Positions 54,301 to 61,766 of a stretch of 64,000 nt of DNA are shown piece after piece (the first letter of the stretch is position 1; every line of letters begins with the position of its first letter). The notes beneath the pieces are model-generated. The model saw nothing but the letters and a program-made list of their open reading frames with translations, searched no databases and was not told the DNA's origin. The position numbers were made by a program, and so were the translations under genes. This stretch comes from Salinisphaera sp040361255 (GTDB lineage: Bacteria; Pseudomonadota; Gammaproteobacteria; Nevskiales; Salinisphaeraceae): the NCBI RefSeq assembly GCF_040361255.1, contig NZ_APNG01000003.1, positions 62,001-126,000 on the forward strand, read 5' to 3'.

Positions 54301-54699
54301 GTCCTGATCGTAACCGGCATTGTGGAAGTGGCCGAGAATCACCGAGTAGCTGTTGTGATCGCGCAGTGCCACGGCCTTGGCAGAGAGCCCGGCCTCACCG
54401 CGCTCGGCCTTGTAGTAGCCTAGAACGTAAGAGCGCAGCGAGCGCTCCTTGCTCTCGGCACCGGCGGCCTTGTTGTAGGTAATTCGCTGCGCCGGCACCA
54501 GCAGGGTGGTAACCGCGTCCACCAGGGTGGACTTGCCCGAGCCGATATCGCCGGTGAGTAGGCTGTTGTCGCCCCGCGGATCCAGCGCCCAAACCTGGCG
54601 GTCGAAGGTGCCCCAGTTGAACACCTCCAGCCGTTGTAGGCGAAAGCCGGCCTGCTCGTTGGAATCCGCGAAATCCAATCCCAGCGTCTCATTGTGCAT
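51316..54699 (-). CDS. jetC: Wadjet system SMC-like ATPase JetC
   Basis: MukB-like SMC motor of the Wadjet complex that extrudes DNA loops. From the ATG at 54699 it has 1127 residues: Walker A TGDIGSGKSTLVDAV near 50-63, long coiled coils on either side of a hinge, the ABC signature SDSGGKSGGQKEKLAYT near 1004-1019 and Walker B FVVIDEAFGRGSD near 1044-1056. The ATG at 54699 has GGGAG at a proper distance; an ATG six bases further up is too close to it. It overlaps jetD by four bases. Confidence 0.94.
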   Translation of the reverse strand: MHNETLGLDFADSNEQAGFRLQRLEVFNWGTFDRQVWALDPRGDNSLLTGDIGSGKSTLVDAVTTLLVPAQRITYNKAAGAESKERSLRSYVLGYYKAERGEAGLSAKAVALRDHNSYSVILGHFHNAGYDQDVTLAQVFWIKDSAGQPERFYVVADRALTLAGDFADFGSDIADLKKRLRKQTGVEVFDAFPAYGAAFRRRFGIDNEQAMELFNQTVSMKSVDNITRFVRDHMLEPFPVGERIEALIRHFDDLNRAHEAVLKARLRIEMLEPLVADLDRHDERERQVADLRQSREALRPWYASLKMDLLDKRLENLAVEAQRLAQRRTALENRRRDQQARRDELRQSIADNGGDRLQRLKTEIQDCQRQKQQRQHKAQQYRELTRALSLPDADTLDIFVDNRRQREKRQEALQEQRARLQNHINEAGANLHALNAQHGELETELASLRQRRSNIPGRVLAIREALCESLQLDEDDVPFVGELLQVPAEERDWEGAIERLLHNFGLSLLVPDALYERVADWVDRTHLRGRLVYFRVRESRGEVSSAAPESLAHKLRILPDSAFYPWLERELVRRFDYVCCEDMARFRREQRAITRTGQIKAPGGRHEKDDRHRIDDASRYVLGWDNQAKIRALEAEAESLARRGRELAKHIQGWENERKGLEDALGMLGQLAMFGDFEELDWKPLARQLEQLENERLALEAANDLLRELESQLKTLEGSLNETEEARSALGQDEGANRTKTETATAQREESAALLAEADEAQRACFETLAGYREEALAGRTLTVESCDNQQSELRDWLQKQIDQHDKQLKALSERIVSAMQRHQHAFPLESREVDATLAAGGEYRAMLDALQRDDLPRFERRFKELLNENTIREVAAFQGQLHKERQAIRERIAIINRSLKGIDYNPGRYITLLAEPTGDQEVRDFQQELRACTEGALSGNEEEQYTEQKFLQVKRIIERFRGREGTGELDKRWTQKVTDVRNWFVFSASERWREDDREYEHYSDSGGKSGGQKEKLAYTVLAASLAYQFGLEWGEQRSRSFRFVVIDEAFGRGSDESARYGLELFKRLNLQLLIVTPLQKIHIIEPYVHSVGFVHNREGRESLLRNLSIEEYQAEKTARERIRMQP

Positions 54700-55279
54700 C
54701 GGCATGCTCCCGATATTCCTGGAGGCGCTGTTCGAACTCGCCCAGCCACTGGGCGTCGACGAACGACTGCAGGATGCGGCGCACCTCGTAGCGATCGCTC
54801 TGACCGCGCAGCCGGCGCAAAAAGCCCAGCTCGATCACCTTGTTGATGTCGCTCTGTACGCGATCCACGAGCTTCGCCTCGTTGGCGGTGTCCGGCAGGA
54901 ACAGCCGCACCAGTTCCACGATCTGCGCCTGGGTCATAATCAGACGCGGATCGCCGCCGCTGGCGTCATGCTCGGCAAGTTTCTTGCGCAACAGCGCCAG
55001 TAACAGGCTGACCGGGTAGGAGAGCTGCCGTCGTGGCACCAGCCTCGGCGGGCTCTGCTCGTCCTCGCCGCGCTCCACCTGACGCAGGTACGCGTAGCCT
55101 TCAGCCTCGTCCAGCACCAGTTCCAGGCCCAGCACCGCGACGTAATCGCGTACCCGGCTTTGCAGCGTCAGCAGCGCCTGCCACAGCGCCTCCTGTTGGT
55201 CGCGATAGAGCACCCCCTTGAGCAGGTGAATCAACAGGGGCGACAGATCGGACGCGGTATCGATATCACTTTCACTCAT
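54689..55279 (-). CDS. jetB: Wadjet system kite subunit JetB
   Basis: MukE-like DUF4194 winged-helix subunit. From the ATG at 55279 it has 196 residues: MSESDIDTASDLSPLLIHLLKGVLYRDQQEALWQALL, then YLRQVERGEDEQSPPRLVPRRQLSYPVSLLLALLRKKLAEHDAS and RVQSDINKVIELGFLRRL, typical of the family. A longer frame to 55333 would overlap jetA by 50 bases and is not preferred. It starts four bases after jetA and overlaps jetC slightly. Confidence 0.92.
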   Translation of the reverse strand: MSESDIDTASDLSPLLIHLLKGVLYRDQQEALWQALLTLQSRVRDYVAVLGLELVLDEAEGYAYLRQVERGEDEQSPPRLVPRRQLSYPVSLLLALLRKKLAEHDASGGDPRLIMTQAQIVELVRLFLPDTANEAKLVDRVQSDINKVIELGFLRRLRGQSDRYEVRRILQSFVDAQWLGEFEQRLQEYREHADAQ

Positions 55280-55283
55280 GCAA

Positions 55284-56720
55284 TCACCGGCTGAACAGCA
55301 CATCGGGAACGGTGGCTCGGCGCACCATGCCATGATCGTCGCGCCAGCTCACCTCACACTCGCCAGCCCCGTCGATCAACGCTCTCGGATCGTCAGCGGC
55401 CAGTGCCAGCCAAGCCACCAGCTCCGCCAGGCCGCGTTCCAGGGGGCTGTGCTTCAGCAACGACGCCAGGCTGATCTGGTCACGGGTCTGCAGCGCACGT
55501 TGCAGTCGCGAGCGCAGCGCCGCCCGGTCCACATAAAACTGATCGAACAAAGCGCCAGCATCCAGATCGGCGTCTCCGGTGGCCAGCTCATTCTGTTCAA
55601 TGTGCGGCTTCAACGGTGGCCGGTAAAGGGGCCGCTCCAGGGGCAGCGTCACCGACGGCGCCAACTCGTCCACTATCATGCCCGGTGCCCGGGCCGGCGC
55701 CTCGCGCACCGCCAGGGCGTGCTGCTCCACCTCGTGCAGCAACTGCATGATGCGGCGATTCTCCAGCCAGGCCTGATCGTCCAGATAGCGCCGCAACTGC
55801 TCGGAAAGTCGCGCCACGGTACGCAATGTCGCCTCGCCGGCCTCCAGCCAATCGTAGTGCACACGCTGCAGGCGCGGATCCGGCTCCAACTCGCGCACCG
55901 GTTCCAGCGCCAGCACCTTCTCCAGCAACGCGGACAGCTCCTCCTGCCGACTCGGCGACATCAGGAAATCCCAGAATGCCCGAAACGTCCGCCCCTGATC
56001 GGTGTCGGTAATGGCATCGTGCTCGCCGAATACCTCCGCCAGCATGTCGCCCTTGCTGCCGTCCCAGGCCGCCACCGTTTCGCGCACCTGGCGATCCAGA
56101 TCGCGAAAGTTCTGCTCCACCTGCCGGAAATCCGCCAGCAGGCCCCGGGCGGTGTCCGACATCTGCAAAAAGCGCTCGCGTAGCCGGGTGTCGTCCATCA
56201 TCCGTAAGCGGCCCTCACTGATCTCCTCGATCTCCCGCTCGATGGCATCTTTACGCCGGGTCAGTTCCTCAATGCGCGCCCTTGGATCGGTCTCGGTGCC
56301 CTCGGTGATCTCGCGCAGCAGCTCGAACACCGTCAACAACCGCGACTCCGCGCCGATAAAACGCTGCCCCTGCAGCGACACCAACCACTGCACCGCTTTC
56401 TCCGTGGCCGGCGCCAGATCGTAATGGGGCTCGTCGCTGTCGCGCGGGTAATACTTGCGCAACCAGCCGCGCTCGTCCGCCGCCCAATCGTTCAGATACT
56501 GCCGGGCCGGTTTGGGAAAGGCGTCATCGCCCAACCGCTCGCGCAGATGGAACAGAAAATCCTCCAGTCGCGATGCCAGCTCGGCCTCGGCGAAAGTCCG
56601 CTGGTTCGGCTCAATGAAATAGCGATGCAGAAACGCCGCCACCAGCGGCCCATGGTCGGCGGCCAGCAGCCGCCAGCCCGGGTGCTGACGGCGCAAGGTG
56701 GTGAGAAAGTCGTAGTCCAT
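55284..56720 (-). CDS. jetA: Wadjet system kleisin subunit JetA
   Basis: MukF-like DUF3375 kleisin, the first gene of the Wadjet operon. From the ATG at 56720 (MDYDFLTTLRRQHPGWRLLAADHGPLVAAFLHRYFIEPNQR) it has 478 residues. The family regions LASRLEDFLFHLRERLGDDAFPKPARQYLNDWAADERGWLRKYYP and RTFRAFWDFLMSPSRQEELSALLEKV are clear. The upstream in-frame residues to 56792 are not supported. The promoter must lie in the 180 bases before vapC-like 56903. The four-gene operon looks complete and intact. Confidence 0.93.
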   Translation of the reverse strand: MDYDFLTTLRRQHPGWRLLAADHGPLVAAFLHRYFIEPNQRTFAEAELASRLEDFLFHLRERLGDDAFPKPARQYLNDWAADERGWLRKYYPRDSDEPHYDLAPATEKAVQWLVSLQGQRFIGAESRLLTVFELLREITEGTETDPRARIEELTRRKDAIEREIEEISEGRLRMMDDTRLRERFLQMSDTARGLLADFRQVEQNFRDLDRQVRETVAAWDGSKGDMLAEVFGEHDAITDTDQGRTFRAFWDFLMSPSRQEELSALLEKVLALEPVRELEPDPRLQRVHYDWLEAGEATLRTVARLSEQLRRYLDDQAWLENRRIMQLLHEVEQHALAVREAPARAPGMIVDELAPSVTLPLERPLYRPPLKPHIEQNELATGDADLDAGALFDQFYVDRAALRSRLQRALQTRDQISLASLLKHSPLERGLAELVAWLALAADDPRALIDGAGECEVSWRDDHGMVRRATVPDVLFSR

Positions 56721-56902
56721 ATTGATATTGAGGCGAACGCTGTGACCGCGGATTCGAACACGAGTGTTGCCAAATGGCGGGTGGGACATCAAGCGTGGGT
56801 TCGCCTGCCGAATTCGACGTCATCGCGCTAGTGCCTGCGGCCGTGCGTACGACGTGACAAGAACCGACCCCGTCGGCGCGCTTGGCGCCAAAAATACGGT
56901 GT

Positions 56903-57292
56903 TTACCAGCGGTGCACGTCAATGCTTTCGATATGGTCGAAATGCTGGTCGTGCGTCCACAGGCCGGCCTGGTTTTCTCGTGCCAGGGCCGCGATCCATG
57001 CATTGTTGGTCGGTATCTTGGTGCCGGCGGCGCGTAGTGCGCTCATGATTTGCCGGTAGTGGTGCGCTGTGTCGCGGGTGATGGTGAGGAAGCTCACGAA
57101 AGGCTGCGCAAGGAATAGGTCGAGTTGCTGTCGATTGGCGGCGTATCGGCTGCCGTAACGGAATCCGTATTCCAGTTCGCCAATCACGATCGATGCCATG
57201 AGGATTGCCTGGCTGTTCTCCAGGCCGCGTAGCAGCGCCTCGTCGCCGCGCATGATGGCGGTATAGGCGTTGGTGTCGAGCAGCGCGATCAT
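56903..57292 (-). CDS. vapC: PIN-domain toxin (VapC/FitB-like)
   Basis: A 129-residue PIN ribonuclease. Acidic active-site residues are in MIALLDTNAYTAIMRGD (D6), IVIGELEYGFRYG (E39) and the C-terminal WTHDQHFDHIESI. It overlaps the antitoxin stop by four bases, with the antitoxin first as in VapBC. PIN toxins of this type cleave tRNA or rRNA; the target is not readable. It sits upstream of jetA on the same strand at the edge of the island. Confidence 0.9.
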   Translation of the reverse strand: MIALLDTNAYTAIMRGDEALLRGLENSQAILMASIVIGELEYGFRYGSRYAANRQQLDLFLAQPFVSFLTITRDTAHHYRQIMSALRAAGTKIPTNNAWIAALARENQAGLWTHDQHFDHIESIDVHRW

Positions 57293-57552
57293 GGCTGAAG
57301 TCGTATATCGTCCTCGCGTGATTCATGGATCGCTTGATCGATCGCTTTGGCCTCGGCGTTCGATAATTGACCGGCAAACGCTCGAAGCTGATCGCCGATA
57401 CCCGGCCCAACCGATGGCACCGCTTCAAGGCCGGCGCCGCGGCGCATGAGCTTGAGCGCGGCCTTGTTCAGCGACGAATTATCCCGGGCGGCGAGCTCGC
57501 GAAGGCGTTTTTCAAGTTCCGGATCGAAGCCGCGTAATGTGAGTTGAGTCAT
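57289..57552 (-). CDS. vapB: Ribbon-helix-helix antitoxin (VapB/FitA-like)
   Basis: An 87-residue antitoxin from the ATG at 57552. The N-terminus MTQLTLRGFDPELEKRLRELAARDNSSLNKAALKLMRRGAG is an Arc/MetJ-like ribbon-helix-helix DNA-binding domain; the C-terminal part (LSNAEAKAIDQAIHESREDDIRL) would bind the toxin. It overlaps vapC by four bases. It probably represses the pair together with the toxin. Confidence 0.88.
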   Translation of the reverse strand: MTQLTLRGFDPELEKRLRELAARDNSSLNKAALKLMRRGAGLEAVPSVGPGIGDQLRAFAGQLSNAEAKAIDQAIHESREDDIRLQP

Positions 57553-57900
57553 GGATACGCTCCACATGAATCACCGTGAGTCATTGTGACCCGGTCCGCG
57601 GTGGGCGGCAACCTGTCGTGTTTCGGGGGCGATGAATTCAAGTCCCAATCGCAAGACGTTTTTTCGCGGCGCCGCTGGTGAACCGTTCTGTATCGGGTGG
57701 CCTGTTGAGAACACGAACGGTCGCTTGGGCGCTAGCATGCTGAGGTCGGCGGTCGCTTCGTGAGCAACCAGCGGAGGCTGTACGAAAGGTAAAACGCAGT
57801 ATCTGCGGTAATGGGGTATGGCTTGGATCAAGCCGACTCAGGGGCGTTCATGTTTTAGCCGCATCGCGTGGTTTATTCGCTCGACACCACGTGCCCTAGC

Positions 57901-57933
57901 TCCGGGGAGCGGTAATTAATTCGCGAGTTGGCA
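57901..57933 (+). repeat. Dispersed repeat, copy 3 (partial)
   Basis: TCCGGGGA, then TAATTCGCGAGTTGGCA at 57917-57933, matching the left and central parts of the copies at 45496 and 47522. The right part with the hairpin is missing. Confidence 0.6.
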
Positions 57934-58019
57934 GGTCGGTTCAGCTTCAAATCGCGACCCGGCACTATTGTTAGGACGCGAGCCGTTATATGAAACGGCT
58001 TTAAATTGTGCGCTGCATT

Positions 58020-58056
58020 ATAGGTATCTGCTATCCATATCATATTGATAATAGAT
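58020..58056 (+). promoter_or_regulatory. OxyR-like binding site upstream of ahpC
   Basis: The sequence has the form ATAG-N7-CTAT-N7-ATAT-N7-AGAT, against the OxyR consensus ATAG-N7-CTAT-N7-ATAG-N7-CTAT. Two quarter-sites are perfect, and the third differs at one base. It ends 70 bases before the ahpC start, where OxyR sites are normally found. Peroxide induction of ahpC and ahpF through OxyR is the likely meaning; oxyR itself is not in the window. Confidence 0.65.
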
Positions 58057-58126
58057 TTAAACTTACGACCAATTGACGGCACACTACGACCTTCGTTGTA
58101 GTCCTTTAGTCTCAACAGGAGCAGAT

Positions 58127-58690
58127 ATGTCGCTGATCAATACGTACGTGAAACCGTTCAAGGCCACCGCCTATCACAACGGTGAATTCGTCGAGGTTTC
58201 AGACGAAACGTTCAAGGGTCAGTGGTCGGTGCTGTGCTTCTACCCGGCCGACTTCACGTTCGTTTGCCCGACCGAACTCGAGGACCTAGCCGATCTGTAC
58301 GACGAGTTCTCTTCGCGCGGCGTCGAGGTCTACGGCATCTCCTGCGACACGCACTTCGCGCACAAGGCGTGGCACGACACCTCGGACGCCATCAGCAAGG
58401 TGAAATACCCGCTGATCGGCGACCCGACAGGCACGCTGGCGCGTAACTTCGAAGTGATGGTCGAGGATCAGGGCGTGGCCCTGCGCGGTACCTTCCTGGT
58501 CAATCCGGAAGGCCAGATCAAGCTGTTCGAGGTCAACGACGAAGGCATCGGCCGCGACGCCAACGAGATGCTGCGCAAGGTTCGCGCCGCGCAGTACGTC
58601 GCCGCGCATCCGGACGAAGTGTGCCCGGCCAAGTGGAAGGAAGGCGAAGAAACGCTGAACCCGTCGCTGGATCTCGTCGGCAAGATCTAG
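58127..58690 (+). CDS. ahpC: Alkyl hydroperoxide reductase subunit C (peroxiredoxin)
   Basis: Typical two-cysteine peroxiredoxin that reduces hydrogen peroxide and organic peroxides. From the ATG at 58127 (MSLINTYVKPFKATAYHNGEF) it has 187 residues, as in E. coli. Peroxidatic C47 is in FYPADFTFVCPTELEDLAD and resolving C166 in DEVCPAKWKEG. An AGGAG ribosome site precedes the ATG; the frame start at 58073 is not used. Its reductase partner ahpF follows. An OxyR-like site lies upstream. Confidence 0.97.
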   Translation: MSLINTYVKPFKATAYHNGEFVEVSDETFKGQWSVLCFYPADFTFVCPTELEDLADLYDEFSSRGVEVYGISCDTHFAHKAWHDTSDAISKVKYPLIGDPTGTLARNFEVMVEDQGVALRGTFLVNPEGQIKLFEVNDEGIGRDANEMLRKVRAAQYVAAHPDEVCPAKWKEGEETLNPSLDLVGKI

Positions 58691-58702
58691 CCGACGCTTT
58701 GC

Positions 58703-58774
58703 GGGCCGGTTGCTGCGTCAACCGGCCCAAGCCGAGCGACCTTTCCCGAAACGGCCGGTCCGAGGGCCGGCCGT
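58703..58774 (+). promoter_or_regulatory. Tandem stem-loops between ahpC and ahpF
   Basis: Two perfect stems: GGGCCGGTTG (58703-58712) with CAACCGGCCC (58719-58728), and ACGGCCGG (58751-58758) with CCGGCCGT (58767-58774). Neither is followed by a T-run. They probably stabilise the abundant ahpC message or reduce transcription into ahpF, giving more AhpC than AhpF. Confidence 0.6.
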
Positions 58775-58800
58775 CTTCGCATTAACGGAGCGTTTCTTTC

Positions 58801-60393
58801 ATGTTGGATGACAACATCAAGCAACAGCTGACCGCGCATTTCGAAAAGATCACGCACGACATCGAGATCGTGGCCTCGGTCGACGACCGCAAGAGCTCGA
58901 CCGATATGCTGTCGATGCTCGAAGAACTGGCCGCGCTGTCGCCGAAGATCTCGTTGCACGAGTCGCGCGACGACAATGAGCGCAAGCCCTCGTTCAACAT
59001 CAGCCGTGCTGGCGGCGACATGCATCTGCGCTTTGCCGGCATTCCGAGCGGGCACGAATTCACCTCGCTGGTGCTGGCGTTGCTGCAGGCCGGTGGCCAT
59101 CCGGTGAAGGCCAGCGAGTCGGTGATCTCGCAGATCGAGAATCTCGACGGCGAGTTCCATTTCGAGACCTACATCTCGTTGTCCTGCCAGATCTGCCCGG
59201 ACGTGGTGCAGGCGATCAACGTGATGGCCGTGCTCAACCCGAACGTGCACGCGACGATGATCGACGGCGCGCATTTCCAGGACGAGGTCGAGTCCCGCGA
59301 GGTGATGGCGGTGCCGACGATCTTTCTCAACGGCGAGGCGTTTCACTCCGGTCGCATCAGCCTGGAAGAAATCGTCAACCGGATTGACGACAGCGCTGCC
59401 GAACGTGACGCCGCGGATATCAACGCCAAGGACCCGTTCGACATGCTGGTGATTGGCGGCGGGCCGGCCGGCGCGTCGGCGGCGATCTATGCCGCGCGCA
59501 AGGGCATTCGCACCGGCGTGGTGGCAGACCGTTTCGGCGGCCAGGTGCTGGACACCGCCGGCATCGAGAACTTCATATCCGTAGCCGAAACCGAAGGCCC
59601 GGAGCTGTCCATGCAGCTTGAACAGCATGTGCTGTCCTACGATGTGGACATCATGAAGCCGCAGACTGCGGCCGAGCTGATCCCGGGCGACCTGTTCGAG
59701 ATCAAGCTGGAGTCGGGCGCTACATTGCAGTCGCGTTCCGTGGTTCTGTCGACCGGCGCGCGCTGGCGCCAGATGAACGTGCCGGGCGAGGCCGAATACC
59801 GTAATCGCGGCGTGGCTTATTGTCCGCACTGCGACGGCCCGTTGTACAAGGGCAAGCACGTGGCCGTGATTGGCGGCGGTAACTCCGGTGTCGAAGCGGC
59901 GATCGATCTGGCTGGCATCGTTTCGCATGTCACGCTGATCGAATTCGACGGCCAGCTGCGCGCGGACGCGGTGCTGCAGAGCAAACTGCGGAGTCTGGGC
60001 AACGTCACGATCATCACCAACGCCCAGACCACCGAAGTGGTCGGCGATGGCAAGAAGGTCACCGGGCTGAAATATATCGACCGCGCAAGCGACGAGATGC
60101 ACGACATCGCCCTGGAAGGCATATTCGTTCAGATCGGGCTGATCCCGAATACTGACTGGCTCAAGGGCGTGGTCGACCTTACGCCGCGCGGCGAGATCAT
60201 CACCGACGAACGCGGCCAGACATCGCTGCCCGGCGTGTTTGCCGCCGGCGACGTGACCACCGTGCCGTACAAGCAGATCGTGATCGCGATGGGCGAAGGG
60301 GCGACCGCCTCGCTCGGTGCCTTCGATTATCTTATTCGCGCGTCGGCGCCGACGAGCGAAGAAAACGAGGCTCCGGCCGCCGCGACGGCCTGA
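58801..60393 (+). CDS. ahpF: Alkyl hydroperoxide reductase subunit F
   Basis: Flavoprotein that passes electrons from NADH to AhpC. The 530-residue protein has the N-terminal tandem thioredoxin-fold domain with its active CxxC (SCQICP, C129 and C132), then a thioredoxin reductase-like part with FAD motif IGGGPAGASAAIYAARKG, CPHC (C341 and C344) in VAYCPHCDG, NADH motif VIGGGNSGVEAAIDLAG and GVFAAGDVTTVPYKQI. E. coli AhpF has 521 residues; the small excess is a C-terminal tail. ahpC lies 110 bases upstream. Confidence 0.97.
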   Translation: MLDDNIKQQLTAHFEKITHDIEIVASVDDRKSSTDMLSMLEELAALSPKISLHESRDDNERKPSFNISRAGGDMHLRFAGIPSGHEFTSLVLALLQAGGHPVKASESVISQIENLDGEFHFETYISLSCQICPDVVQAINVMAVLNPNVHATMIDGAHFQDEVESREVMAVPTIFLNGEAFHSGRISLEEIVNRIDDSAAERDAADINAKDPFDMLVIGGGPAGASAAIYAARKGIRTGVVADRFGGQVLDTAGIENFISVAETEGPELSMQLEQHVLSYDVDIMKPQTAAELIPGDLFEIKLESGATLQSRSVVLSTGARWRQMNVPGEAEYRNRGVAYCPHCDGPLYKGKHVAVIGGGNSGVEAAIDLAGIVSHVTLIEFDGQLRADAVLQSKLRSLGNVTIITNAQTTEVVGDGKKVTGLKYIDRASDEMHDIALEGIFVQIGLIPNTDWLKGVVDLTPRGEIITDERGQTSLPGVFAAGDVTTVPYKQIVIAMGEGATASLGAFDYLIRASAPTSEENEAPAAATA

Positions 60394-60436
60394 CCTGACT
60401 TCCTGACCTGGCTTCAGGCTCACACGCCGTAACTGC

Positions 60437-60471
60437 AGCGGCCCGCGATCGTGGCGGGCCGCTCTTTTTTT
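60437..60471 (+). terminator. Intrinsic terminator after ahpF
   Basis: Stem AGCGGCCCGC (60437-60446) and GCGGGCCGCT (60454-60463) with loop GATCGTG, followed by C and seven T. A strong rho-independent terminator about 45 bases after the ahpF stop. Confidence 0.9.
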
Positions 60472-60652
60472 ATCCAGCAGCCGCCTCAGGCAACATTCGC
60501 ATCCTGCGCGGCCGTGCGTAACGCCGGGTCTGGCTGTCCGAAACAGTCACCACGCCTGGGACTTTATGATCGGTAGAGGACGAGCGGACTTCCGTGTTGG
60601 CGCGCCATAGGGCGCGTGGGCAAGAAAAGCACCCACGACCGAAGGTTGTCGC

Positions 60653-61474
60653 TTATGCCCCGGTGGCGACCGGCCGCGATGGGTCGCTGCTCCAGGCGCT
60701 CCACGAGCCCGGGTACAGACGCGGCAACGGCCGGCCCAGCACCGCACAGGCCAGAATGATCTGGCAGGCGCTGATGCCGGAGCCGCAGTAGCTGATGGTG
60801 TTGTCGCCTTGCGGTAGCGCCTGGGCCAGTTCATCTGGAGAAAGGAAACGAGCCTGCTGATCCACCAGCGATCCGGCCGGTAGGCTTCGGGCGCCGGGGA
60901 TATGGCCGGCGGCCGGGTCGATCGGTTCTTTTTCGCCGCGGAAGCGCTCGCCTGGTCGTGCGTCCAGCAGTACCGCATCGCCGCGGGCGACGTCTTCGGT
61001 GGTGGCGATCAGGTCGTCGTCGAACGTCGGTTGCCAGTCGCTGGGGCTCGGTTCGGGCGCTACGCTTTCGATGGGATGGTCGCCGTGGCGCCAGGCCTGC
61101 CAACCGCCATCGAGCACATGCACCGATGGATGCCCGGCCCAGACCAGCATCCACCAGGCACGCGCAGCCGCGAGCGCGCCGCCCATGTCGTCGTAGACCA
61201 CGACATCGCACTGCGATGTGATGCCCCAGGCGCGCAGTTGAGCAGCGAACTGTTCGTGGCTCGGCAACGGATGGCGGCCGCCTTCGGCCGACGGTGGCGC
61301 CGAAAGCGCGCGGTCCATATCGGCGTGCACCGCGCCCGGCACGTGACTTTCCTGCCAGAGCGCGCGCCCGGCTTCGGCATCCTGCAAGCGCGCCCGTGCA
61401 TCGAGCACCACGACATCGCGGCCCTTGGCCAGCCAGCTGGCCAGCGTTTCGGCATCAATCAATAGGTCGTTCAT
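60653..61474 (-). CDS. sseA: 3-mercaptopyruvate sulfurtransferase (SseA-type rhodanese)
   Basis: Two-domain rhodanese that transfers sulfur. From the ATG at 61474 it has 273 residues: an N-terminal rhodanese domain (VVVLDARARLQDAEAGRALWQESHVPGAVHADMDR) and a C-terminal catalytic one with C230 in YCGSGISACQ. The CGSG-S/T-A loop is the form of mercaptopyruvate sulfurtransferases; thiosulfate sulfurtransferases carry CRxGxx. The five residues upstream of this ATG are not needed. It runs opposite to ahpF; the terminator lies between. Confidence 0.92.
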   Translation of the reverse strand: MNDLLIDAETLASWLAKGRDVVVLDARARLQDAEAGRALWQESHVPGAVHADMDRALSAPPSAEGGRHPLPSHEQFAAQLRAWGITSQCDVVVYDDMGGALAAARAWWMLVWAGHPSVHVLDGGWQAWRHGDHPIESVAPEPSPSDWQPTFDDDLIATTEDVARGDAVLLDARPGERFRGEKEPIDPAAGHIPGARSLPAGSLVDQQARFLSPDELAQALPQGDNTISYCGSGISACQIILACAVLGRPLPRLYPGSWSAWSSDPSRPVATGA

Positions 61475-61766
61475 CGTTCGTTCCGGCAATGCTCGAAATG
61501 GGTATGGCTAAAGCGTGCCAGTCGTTCGTGCGGCGTACCAGCGGGTCTCTGGCAGATCGCCTCGCGATCAAGACAAACCAGGGACTGCCGAGCCGTCGTG
61601 CGGACCGGTCTTGCGGTGCCCACCGCCGGCTCATCGCGCCGTTTGAAGCCGCCAAGAGGCACGCCGGATTCGGTTTTCACGCGCAACACGCTCGTTACGA
61701 GCACCGATAGTCAACCGCGCTGGGCCCGATAGGGATTTCCGAGAACCCGACCGGGCGGTTGAGCCG

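Larger units (their letters stand above)
57553..58126. other. Intergenic region between vapB and ahpC
   Basis: About 570 bases without a convincing gene. It holds the third, partial copy of the dispersed repeat (57901-57933) and the ahpC control region with an OxyR-like site (58020-58056), both listed separately. The stretch 57570-57890 shows nothing that I recognise. It marks the boundary between the accessory island and the ahpCF genes. Confidence 0.5.

Noticed and set aside
57571..57831. An 86-residue minus-strand frame upstream of vapB
   Set aside because: No family resemblance, no ribosome site and no conserved context.
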